Assembly (NCBI GenBank): GCA_016235595.1
Contig: JACRJX010000008.1
Span: 417,092-481,091 of the forward strand
DNA length: 64,000 nucleotides
Source of the DNA: Verrucomicrobiota bacterium
GTDB taxonomy: Bacteria > Verrucomicrobiota > Verrucomicrobiia > CAIQCK01
Direction of reading: 5' to 3'
In this document: piece after piece, positions 23,822 to 30,388 of the stretch
Position numbering within the stretch: the first letter of the stretch is position 1
Layout: each line of letters begins with the position of its first letter
Translations under genes and position numbers: made by a program
The notes under the pieces: model-generated
Told to the model about the DNA's origin: nothing
What the model saw: the letters and a program-made list of their open reading frames with translations, nothing else
Databases searched by the model: none

Positions 23822-24505
23822 TCAATACCGGGCCATCCAGCACAACTCGCCATTGAGTGGGCTTGGCTTGATTCGTTCGCAGTCCTGAGAATCCACGTCG
23901 TAATCGAGAACGACTACGCTGACGCCAGCGGGGATGTTCTCGACGTTTTGCACCACACCGCCTTCCACGCTGACGTAGATCGGACGTTTGCCTTCCTTCG
24001 GGTTGGTCAGCTTCACCTGAGCGACCAGATGGTTCTTCACGTTCAGCACGGCCTCCGCCAATTCCTTCAGACTGGCGAAGTGGAAGCACCAGGCTTTGTG
24101 CCATTCGTGCAGGTAGCAGACGGGCAGGTTGTAATCCACGATGACGACGTGGCTCGCATCATCGAAACAAGGCTCGATGACGGGACAGAAGCTGAACTGC
24201 CCAAACTGCGTGAAGCCCTGCTTGGTGAGTTCCTGGTCAGCCAATTCGACGCCAACGCAGAACACGGCACTGAACTTCCTGCGGATGGTTTCGAGAATGT
24301 CGCCGTCGAACTCCTCGGGCGGAATGCTGCTCTCGCAGAACTTGAGCAGATTCAACGATGTGCTGATTTCCTCGTCGGTGGGATCTTCGCTGAGAGGGAA
24401 GTCACTGAGGTATTCTACCACCGCTTCCACGGCTTCCCGCTGTTCACGGCTCAAGGTGTTGAATTGCTCGACCGTAAACGGATAGTTGATTGTTTGCGTT
24501 TCCAT
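23822..24505 (-). CDS. Hypothetical acidic protein ending in PSPLNG-CWMARY
   Basis: 227 aa from ATG 24505 with CGAAAGGAACCAC upstream; a longer frame to 24565 lacks a good start site. Acidic helical N-terminal half (SREQREAVEAVVEYLSDFPL, DPTDEEISTSLNLL), then a beta-rich half (HVVIVDYNLPVCYLHEWHKA, RPIYVSVEGGVVQNV). The last residues, IKPSPLNGELCWMARY, recur in the short frame at 22862. Family unknown. Placed between the Api92-like gene and the 262-aa gene in the same direction. Confidence 0.7.
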   Translation of the reverse strand: METQTINYPFTVEQFNTLSREQREAVEAVVEYLSDFPLSEDPTDEEISTSLNLLKFCESSIPPEEFDGDILETIRRKFSAVFCVGVELADQELTKQGFTQFGQFSFCPVIEPCFDDASHVVIVDYNLPVCYLHEWHKAWCFHFASLKELAEAVLNVKNHLVAQVKLTNPKEGKRPIYVSVEGGVVQNVENIPAGVSVVVLDYDVDSQDCERIKPSPLNGELCWMARY

Positions 24506-24530
24506 GTGGTTCCTTTCGTGATGATGACGC

Positions 24531-24980
24531 TCAGAGGGTGATGCAGTGATCTTCGAGTTGTTCACCCTGAGCTTTGGCGATTCCCTTGAAGGCCATACCC
24601 AGTTCCTCGTATTCCAAGAGGAGCGTCAGCGTAGGCCACAGCTTTGCCGCTGTTTCAATGAACTCCACCGGCGGGCACCAGGCAGAATCGAAGTTATAGA
24701 CGATCCGCCCGGCGTCCTCGTCCACGACCTGGCAATTGCAGGCTCCCCATTTGCAGCCCCAGTTGAGTTTCTCCCAGTCGTAGCCGGCTTTGTCATACCC
24801 GGCTTCGAGCACTTCCTTTGGAACGGGCACGATGCAGTGGAGGTTGAGCGGGTTGGGTTGTTCGGATACGAGTTCTGCGGCCGTAAACCACGGTGAATGG
24901 CCCACGGCTTGTTTCCTGAATGCTTGAACGTCTGCTTCTGGGCCAAAGACGGTCAGGATGTTGTTCGTCCAGTTCGGCAA
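24531..24980 (-). CDS. Api92-like (DUF1281-type) protein
   Basis: 149 aa with a TTG start at 24980 placed after GAAAGGAGTCAACA; no ATG in frame fits as well. The opening LPNWTNNILTVFGPEADVQAF is the hallmark of Api92-like ferredoxin-fold proteins (P-N-W-x-x-N-x-L-x-V-x-G). The core has WEKLNWGCKWGACNC and DSAWCPPVEFIETAAKLWP, also typical. Such proteins are common in phages and integrative elements, with no established activity. The upstream hairpin 5 separates it from the RecB-like gene. Confidence 0.68.
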   Translation of the reverse strand: MPNWTNNILTVFGPEADVQAFRKQAVGHSPWFTAAELVSEQPNPLNLHCIVPVPKEVLEAGYDKAGYDWEKLNWGCKWGACNCQVVDEDAGRIVYNFDSAWCPPVEFIETAAKLWPTLTLLLEYEELGMAFKGIAKAQGEQLEDHCITL

Positions 24981-25006
24981 TGTTGACTCCTTTCTTGAAA
25001 ATGAGA

Positions 25007-25038
25007 AGAGCCAGCCCCGAATCATCAGGACTGGCTCT
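25007..25038 (-). terminator. Intergenic hairpin 5
   Basis: AGAGCCAG (25007-25014) pairs perfectly with CTGGCTCT (25031-25038), loop 16 nt. On the minus strand it is followed by TCTCATTTTC and the ribosome binding site of the Api92-like gene. Confidence 0.55.
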
Positions 25039-25067
25039 CTCGTTGGTTGATGTTGGCTTGTTTGTTG

Positions 25068-25886
25068 TCAGTGCCAGCTTCTGCAGTTATCGAAAAACTC
25101 GCAGGATTGGCAGTGGAGACCCGGTGATGGCACGAAGTCCTCACGGTCCAGACCGGAGACGTAGGACTCAATGCCCTTGAACAACCGTGTCTGTTGGTTG
25201 TCCGTCATCGGTCCAAACGGCGTGACCACGATCTTCGGCTTCTTGAGCTTCACCAGATGATGCAGCTCAATCCCGGTCTCTTTCCTGCCTGTGGATTCCC
25301 GATACATGATCGCATAGCAGGAGGTCTGGGCTTCGTGGAGATGCTGGGCTTTCTTGACCGTGGGTGTCTGGCTCGCTGTCTTGAAGTCCACGATCCGCCC
25401 GCCGGCTCTCACCAGGTCAATGACGCCAATGAGCTTGGGCAAACCGTGTTCCGACAAATCGGCTTCCACGGAGACTTCGACCGCTTCCGGTTTCTCATCC
25501 AATGTGATGGGCGTTTCCCTGAAGTAGGTCTCCAGCAAAGCCCAGCCTGTCGTTTGCTCCGCTTCTTCCTCACCCTGCCAGTTGATGACCGCCTCGGCCT
25601 GCTCCTCCTTCCAATTCTCATGGAAGGTTTGCTTCAAGGCTTCGATGTCCACGGTCTTGTGTCTCCACCGTCCCAGATTCCACGACTGCAACACCGAATG
25701 AACGATGCTGCCGACGTAGAGTGCCGGAGGAGAAGGCTTGGGCAGTCGCAGAACGTAGCGGAACCAGAACTTCAGCCGGCACAGTTGCCAGCAGTTGAGC
25801 CTTGAGGCCGAGATGGTCTCCATCAACACATCCAGCCTGTCCTTGATGCCGGACTGTCTGGGTGGAGCCGCTGCCGGTGCGATCAC
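25068..25886 (-). CDS. RecB/Cas4-type PD-(D/E)xK nuclease with a four-cysteine Fe-S signature
   Basis: 272 aa, GTG start at 25886 overlapping the upstream stop (GTGA). LNCWQLCRLKFWFRYVLRL near residues 30-50 carries an N-terminal cysteine. The nuclease core follows with GSIVHSVLQ, IGVIDLVRAG (metal-binding Asp), RIVDFKTAS (D-x-K) and AQTSCYAIMY (the Q-x3-Y motif of the RecB family). The C-terminal CQSCEFFDNC supplies three more cysteines, as in AddB/Cas4-like Fe-S nucleases. Expected function is DNA end processing in recombination or replication of the element. It partners with the ssDNA-binding-like gene immediately upstream. Confidence 0.86.
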   Translation of the reverse strand: MIAPAAAPPRQSGIKDRLDVLMETISASRLNCWQLCRLKFWFRYVLRLPKPSPPALYVGSIVHSVLQSWNLGRWRHKTVDIEALKQTFHENWKEEQAEAVINWQGEEEAEQTTGWALLETYFRETPITLDEKPEAVEVSVEADLSEHGLPKLIGVIDLVRAGGRIVDFKTASQTPTVKKAQHLHEAQTSCYAIMYRESTGRKETGIELHHLVKLKKPKIVVTPFGPMTDNQQTRLFKGIESYVSGLDREDFVPSPGLHCQSCEFFDNCRSWH

Positions 25887-26404
25887 TTGGCACTCCCCGG
25901 CTGGAATCGGCGGGCCGGATAGCGACGTTGAGTGCGGCTGGGCTTCTCAGCGTATTTCTCCAGCAGTTCCTCAATCAGGCCGGAGGCTTCCAGCCGGTTG
26001 AGCTTCTTGACGCCCTGGCCGAACCGCTCCAGAGCCAGCGATTCAATCTCCTGCTTGTCGAGGTTGTTCTCGCTGACGATCTTCAGGATCAGGTCCTTCT
26101 GCTTGTCCGAGCATTCCCAGGTGTCGTCGTGACCGTTGCCGTTGTCCCCGCCGTTCGGTGCGGGCTTGTCGTGGCCGTTGCCGTTTCCATTGCCTCCGTT
26201 GCCATTGCCGTTCTTCGGCAGGAAGCCGGTGTTCTGGATCTCCTTGTCCACGGCGTCCTGCAACAGCTTGTAGATGCGGTTGCTCTCGGTGGGCACTTGT
26301 TTGATGTCGGTCACTTCACTGCGGACGGTGACCGAGTATTGATGTGACGAGTAGCCGGGCAGTCCCAGCTTCTTCGAGTAGTTGGCTTCAAATACAATAG
26401 CCAT
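25883..26404 (-). CDS. Possible single-strand-DNA-interacting protein with Asn/Gly-rich linker
   Basis: 173 aa from ATG 26404 (CGAAAGGAAACACACATC upstream). The N-terminal ~65 residues (EANYSKKLGLPGYSSHQYSV, VTVRSEVTDI) match a small domain common in phage and plasmid clusters. A linker of N-G repeats with His/Asp (about 67-98) follows. The C-terminal domain (KQKDLILKIVSENNLDKQEI then RLEASGLIEELLEKY) is the helical module often attached to recombination and annealing proteins. The stop overlaps the RecB-like nuclease start, so the two are co-translated. ssDNA binding is inference. Confidence 0.55.
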   Translation of the reverse strand: MAIVFEANYSKKLGLPGYSSHQYSVTVRSEVTDIKQVPTESNRIYKLLQDAVDKEIQNTGFLPKNGNGNGGNGNGNGHDKPAPNGGDNGNGHDDTWECSDKQKDLILKIVSENNLDKQEIESLALERFGQGVKKLNRLEASGLIEELLEKYAEKPSRTQRRYPARRFQPGSAK

Positions 26405-26457
26405 GATGTGTGTTTCCTTTCGTTTGGGTTGTTTGGTTGCGGGTTGACGGAAAGACT

Positions 26458-26513
26458 CCTGGCGAGCCCTGCTGAGGCGGGTAGTGGTTGAGGCGCAGGA
26501 CAAGAACGCCAGG
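26458..26513 (-). terminator. Intergenic hairpin 6 (long loop)
   Basis: CCTGGCG (26458-26464) pairs with CGCCAGG (26507-26513), extended by G-T pairs on the outside, around a 42-nt loop. It lies between the small membrane protein gene and the 173-aa gene. Confidence 0.4.
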
Positions 26514-26515
26514 GG

Positions 26516-26740
26516 TTAAGACTTTTTCTTGAAATGGACGATGGCGGCAATCACGCCGGCGACAATCAGGATCGGATACGTCGCCTTGATCAGCTCCCAG
26601 ACCAGCGCGGCGAGAATCAAAAGTCCTGCGCCTATGCCGATGACTTGAGGCAAATCCCAGTTGTTTGCTGGCTGGCCGTTTCGATGAACGTGAATCCATT
26701 CGTCGGGCTTGGCCCGGATGTGACGACGTTTTCTGAACAT
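26516..26740 (-). CDS. Small membrane protein
   Basis: 74 aa, ATG 26740 with CTGAAAGGAAACCGC upstream. Basic, polar N-terminus (FRKRRHIRAKPDEWIHVHRN), then about 40 hydrophobic residues (VIGIGAGLLILAALVWELI and YPILIVAGVIAAIVHF) forming two short or one long membrane segment, ending in KKKS. Topology suggests both ends cytoplasmic. No family recognised. Confidence 0.7.
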   Translation of the reverse strand: MFRKRRHIRAKPDEWIHVHRNGQPANNWDLPQVIGIGAGLLILAALVWELIKATYPILIVAGVIAAIVHFKKKS

Positions 26741-26780
26741 GCGGTTTCCTTTCAGATGAGGTTGTTGGGAAAAACAACAA

Positions 26781-26811
26781 AGCCCGGCGCCTCACAAACG
26801 AGGGCCGGGCT
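26781..26811 (-). terminator. Intergenic hairpin 7 with T-rich tail (probable intrinsic terminator)
   Basis: AGCCCGGC (26781-26788) pairs perfectly with GCCGGGCT (26804-26811). On the minus strand the stem is followed by TTGTTGTTTTTCC, which makes this the best intrinsic-terminator candidate of the hairpin set, located after the 63-aa gene. Confidence 0.65.
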
Positions 26812-26830
26812 GTTGGAACTTTGGGTGGGG

Positions 26831-27022
26831 TTACTGCTGAGGATACGGACTGGCGGGCTTCTCTTGGACGGATGCGGCTGGCTCGGGCTGCTTCATGCCC
26901 AACCCGGCTGACATGATTTCATCAGCAAGAACCGTCATGGGCACTTTCTTCTCCTTGGCGGCGTGATACAGTTTCGACACAAGCGGGCGGGACAGCTTGG
27001 GTGAGTAGTGACCTCTGCACAT
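26831..27022 (-). CDS. Small ribbon-helix-helix-like protein
   Basis: 63 aa, ATG 27022 with CACAGGAGGTCCCA upstream, an almost ideal ribosome binding site. The segment VSKLYHAAKEKKVPMTVLAD followed by EIMSAGL has the spacing of the two helices of ribbon-helix-helix regulators (L-x3-A-K-E-x2-V-x-M-x2-L-x-D/N). The tail is Pro/Ala/Glu-rich and disordered. First gene after the promoter at 27.12 kb, so it could be the autoregulator of the leftward cluster. Confidence 0.6.
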   Translation of the reverse strand: MCRGHYSPKLSRPLVSKLYHAAKEKKVPMTVLADEIMSAGLGMKQPEPAASVQEKPASPYPQQ

Positions 27023-27058
27023 TGGGACCTCCTGTGGTGGTGGGTGAAAGCAACACGA

Positions 27059-27088
27059 CCCGGCACCTCTGTTGATGAGAGGCCCGGG
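27059..27088 (-). terminator. Intergenic hairpin 8 (bulged)
   Basis: CCCGGCACCTCT (27059-27070) pairs with AGAGGCCCGGG (27078-27088) with one bulge. It is in the leader of the 63-aa gene, between the promoter and the ribosome binding site, so it may control readthrough into the cluster. Confidence 0.45.
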
Positions 27089-27093
27089 CCGTT

Positions 27094-27128
27094 GGAAAGC
27101 TATTTAGCTTTCCTTTCAAAAAATTATA
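27094..27128 (-). promoter_or_regulatory. Promoter-like TATAAT and leader hairpin for the leftward cluster
   Basis: On the minus strand TATAAT (27128-27123) is a perfect -10 box preceded by TTCACA 14 bp upstream as a possible but short-spaced -35. About ten bases downstream GGAAAGCT (27094-27101) and AGCTTTCC (27106-27113) form a perfect 8-bp hairpin with a 4-nt loop, at the predicted 5' end of the transcript. On the plus strand the same hairpin is followed by TTTC and could be a weak terminator. Confidence 0.5.
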
Positions 27129-27174
27129 CCACCGAAGAGGGCTGTGAATCAGGAGGGGGGAGGGCTGTCGATCT

Positions 27175-28056
27175 TCAGTTCTGCTGATTTCGAAGCAGAC
27201 CGTCAAGAACACCAGCGCCAAAACCGACTGCAAAGTCTTTCAGGAAGTTACCAACGTCAGAATTGGTGGTTCCGTTAGTCTTCTCGATTTCGTTGGTATA
27301 TCTTTCCGTCTCGCAGTCGTAAAAAGACTTAACCTTGGTCCAACCATCTTTTGTTATGGGGCTTTCCCAGTAGAGCGTAAACCTGATCGTGACGCCTGTA
27401 ATTTTGTCGCCATTCTTCTGGCGCTTCACCTCGTAAACCTTGATTTTTTTCGCCGTGCCAATTGGATGCAGAAAATCAAACCACTTTTGAGGACGTCCAT
27501 TTGCATTCAAATCGCGCTCAATGCTTTCCTCTATTTCCTCACGTGTGATGCTCGCTAACATGGGTTGAGCGTTCGCATTCAACTCCTTCAGAATCATATC
27601 CGTGAAGTCGAGCTTCTCTTCCGCATAGATAGCCATCGGAATGCTGGCAACGGTGCCGAACCCTGACGAGTCCACGATCACGGTGTAGCCGTCGTCGCGG
27701 CCTTTCTTGCGAATCGCTTTCAGAATCTCGCTCAGGATGGCGTCGTTCTGGCGGCGGCGGAGATCATTCAAGTATTTTTGACTGTTCTGTTCAAATTCCT
27801 TCAAGGCATCGAGTGATTTGTTGTCGTTGACGCGCTGCTGGTAATCCTTGCGGTAGGCTGCAACACTTTCGTCGAAACTGCGCTGCGCTAACTTGGTCTT
27901 GTAGAACTCCTCGTAAAGCCTGCGCATGTTCACGGAGCCAAACTTCACATCGTCCATCTGGGCGTATAGCGCTTGCCCCGCCAACACCAAGGCCAAGCCA
28001 AAACCAAATAGCAGCCGGCTCACCGCGATTGCTTGCCTGATAGCAGAAATGTTCAC
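27175..28056 (-). CDS. Secreted OmpH/Skp-like protein
   Basis: 293 aa. A signal peptide (hydrophobic ~16-30, cleavage after ALYAQ) is followed by VKFGSVNMRRLYEEFYKTKL, the start pattern of OmpH/Skp periplasmic chaperones (V-x-V-x-D/N-x-x-x-L/V-x(3)-Y). A long charged coiled coil follows (about 45-115), then VIVDSSGFG and the L-D-x-T-D-x-I-L-K-x-L helix typical of the family. The C-terminal ~130 residues are an extra domain. It probably acts in the periplasm. It runs leftward but is separated from the cluster by the 27.1-kb promoter. Confidence 0.7.
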   Translation of the reverse strand: MNISAIRQAIAVSRLLFGFGLALVLAGQALYAQMDDVKFGSVNMRRLYEEFYKTKLAQRSFDESVAAYRKDYQQRVNDNKSLDALKEFEQNSQKYLNDLRRRQNDAILSEILKAIRKKGRDDGYTVIVDSSGFGTVASIPMAIYAEEKLDFTDMILKELNANAQPMLASITREEIEESIERDLNANGRPQKWFDFLHPIGTAKKIKVYEVKRQKNGDKITGVTIRFTLYWESPITKDGWTKVKSFYDCETERYTNEIEKTNGTTNSDVGNFLKDFAVGFGAGVLDGLLRNQQN

Positions 28057-28275
28057 CGCAATCCACCTTTCACAAACCGCTCAATTCCCAAAGCTGTTTT
28101 GCGCCCGTCTTCCGACACGTCCTGCCATTCGAAGCTGGACAGCTCATGCAGTTTCCGTTCATTTGATTCCGCTCCAACGGCAGGCTGGAGTTTGAACCTC
28201 GGCACGTTCAGGCGCAATAAAAATACAAGCTATAGGCGGTGGAGCTGTAGACTGGATTTTGTTCCGCTATGCTCC

Positions 28276-28496
28276 GTGCCGACAATCCCAAAGCATCGAA
28301 AGCTACTCGGTGAAAACGTCCGCACCTGCCGAAAGCAGGCGAAGCTGACGCAGGAGAAGTTGGCTGAACTCGCTGATCTTCACACGAACTACATCGGCGA
28401 GGTTGAACGGGGTGAAAAGACGATCTCCGTTGACGCCTTGTTCCGAATTGCAAAGGGCTGGGTGTCAAAGTGAGCGACTTGGTGGACGGGTTTTGA
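28276..28496 (+). pseudogene. XRE-family HTH regulator with a one-base frameshift near the end
   Basis: From GTG 28276 the frame encodes LLGENVRTCRKQAKLTQEKL, then AELADLHTNYIGEVERGEKT and ALFRIAKG, a standard XRE helix-turn-helix, and stops at 28473. In the next frame the sequence continues LGVKVSDLVDGF to a TGA at 28494-28496, exactly the ending expected of XRE proteins (R-I-A-K-A-L-G-V-K-V-S-D-L). Loss of a single base near 28456-28459 accounts for this. The product as read is 65 aa and may still fold, so it is a broken gene or a sequence error. Confidence 0.65.
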
Positions 28497-28550
28497 GGAT
28501 TTCTTGCGTTGACGGGTGGCGGAAGCGGTGTAGTCTGCCACCGAAACGCC

Positions 28551-29447
28551 ATGAATATCCTGAAGCGGCTGATCCCCTTGCTCTTCCTCACGATAGCTGC
28601 ATCATTCGCGGTTGCTGCGGAGAAGAATCCGGTCTTCGCCAAAGGCGGGAATATTTTCTACACCAACGGAAAGCAGACCATCCAGTTGACCCGTTCCAAA
28701 AAGGACGACAGCCCCGTGCTCAGCCCCGATGGAAAGATTGTTGCCTTCACCCGAAAAACCGCAAGGGAGTCTTTCGCCCCATGCGAAGGTGAGCCTGGAC
28801 GCACTCAGCAGCTTTGGCTGGTGAATGTTGATGGAAAACACGAGAAGATGCTTGTTCGAGACAGAAGGGGCGAACCCCAAAATCAAATCGACCAGATTAC
28901 GGGAATTGAATTCTCCCTGGATGGCAGGAAAATCTATTTCAACACCGATGGATGGATAATGTCCGGTGCTCTTCATTGCGTGAACATTGATGGCTCGCGA
29001 GAGCATTTCGTCATAGACGCGGATTACTCGGAGGTGATCGAAAAGGGTGAATACAAAGGGAATCTCATCGTTTCCAGGCACAAGTATTTCTTTTACGGCC
29101 CCAGCTACGATTGGTTTTATATCGTCACGCCCCAAGGGAAGGAGATCGGGCCTTTAGCCGATGACGAGAAGAACATTCCGTGGGAGCGGCTTTACGGAAA
29201 GAAGATCAACAACATAGACAAGAAGCCGTCACCATCCCCTTACGTCAAGGTAATCGAAAAGGGCGAATACAAGGGGATGTTGATCATGTCGCAGCGCCGG
29301 TATTATCTCTGTGGCGGTAGCTACGACTGGTTTTATGTTTTTAATCGGAATGGCGAAGAAATCGGACCGCTAGCCGATGATGAGAAAAATATTCCGTGGG
29401 AGGATCTCTACAAGGAGCCAGTGCCGACCCAAAAAACCGCCAAGTGA
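28551..29447 (+). CDS. Secreted TolB/PD40-like protein with a duplicated C-terminal unit
   Basis: 298 aa from ATG 28551; the open frame begins at 28509 without a better start. Signal peptide KRLIPLLFLTIAASFAVAA. Residues about 40-150 contain PD40/TolB-like beta-propeller blades (DDSPVLSPDGKIVAFTRKT, IEFSLDGRKIYFNTDG). The remainder has two copies of a ~54-residue unit, each VIEKGEYKGxLI...YDWFY...GPLADDEKNIPWExLY. Periplasmic or outer-membrane location expected. No partner identified. Confidence 0.72.
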   Translation: MNILKRLIPLLFLTIAASFAVAAEKNPVFAKGGNIFYTNGKQTIQLTRSKKDDSPVLSPDGKIVAFTRKTARESFAPCEGEPGRTQQLWLVNVDGKHEKMLVRDRRGEPQNQIDQITGIEFSLDGRKIYFNTDGWIMSGALHCVNIDGSREHFVIDADYSEVIEKGEYKGNLIVSRHKYFFYGPSYDWFYIVTPQGKEIGPLADDEKNIPWERLYGKKINNIDKKPSPSPYVKVIEKGEYKGMLIMSQRRYYLCGGSYDWFYVFNRNGEEIGPLADDEKNIPWEDLYKEPVPTQKTAK

Positions 29448-30388
29448 GCTGGCAAAAGCCTTAACCCGTCCTTAACAGAAACTGACCGTGAGGCTTGAAC
29501 CTCCTGACGCCAGCATGTGACAGGGCCGCCACGACTCACTTCCTTGCTTTTCCTGTGGCCATGGACTTGAAGACTATCTGGGCCAACTGAGGCATTATCC
29601 GTTGAAATTCTCTTGTTCCCGGCTTCAAGTGCGTGGAGGCAGCAGGAGAACACTAACGTAGGTGATGCGCGATGGAGGACTTTGATCTGTCGCTGGAAGA
29701 GCAAGACCGTCGAATTCGTAGGAAAACGCACAAAACGCATATTCAGCGCTTTGTCAGATCACGTCAAAGTCACGAGGTCAAATTACTGCCTCTATATGGC
29801 CTCTGGTTCGCGCTAGGATGCCCCAGGACGAGCCGGGATATTTGGATGACAAAAGTTACACCCCTCTGAAAGTTGATATTATTGGTCGGGAGTGGGACCG
29901 CTGCACTTTTCGACCGCCGCTCACATCTGGGTCGTTATCCTGGATATGCACTTTACCCTGAAATCCTTCACATTCAAGGCTGCGCCCAGAATGCCGGGGA
30001 TGAAAGGGGCCAGTGGATGAGTAGATAGCCGACCGGGGCGAGGGGAAGCCTGAATCTTGACGGATTTCAACGCCAATGAGCCGGTCAACTACCCCGGAAT
30101 CTCGAATACTTGAAGAAACGAACAAGGGAGGCTTCAACCGGGGCATCAACGCCTGAACAAGGATTCGAAGATGGCGGGATCTTGGCCAACAGCAAGAAAT
30201 CATCAAGGTGGGCATCTTGGCGAGCAACTTGAATCCTTGAAGGCCGGCAACATCCAAACATCAAGGAATCGAGTTGGCGGGGATTAAGGATTCCATCTTC
30301 CACCCTTGATGAATCCCAGATGAACCGGATGTAGCCGGCCAGCAGCGAATCTTCTTAGCGGGGAGAGCGGAAACAGAAACCGGATGAC
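29448..30388. other. 940-bp intergenic region rich in inverted repeats, with one doubtful small frame
   Basis: No convincing gene. A frame at 29672-29869 (MEDFDLSLEEQDRRIRRKTH...) looks coding for its first ~40 codons but has no family. From about 30050 to 30340 words of the type TCAAGGAATC / GATTCCTTGA recur in both orientations, for example 30228-30240 against 30260-30272 (11 of 13 positions) and GGATTC / GAATCC around 30287-30316. It lies directly behind the replication-initiator gene and could be an origin, partition or transfer site. Confidence 0.4.

Noticed and set aside
29613..29869. Two overlapping small frames at 29.6-29.9 kb as genes
   Set aside because: No ribosome binding site or family. 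At most the first part of the frame from 29672 looks coding, so it is mentioned only within the intergenic entry.
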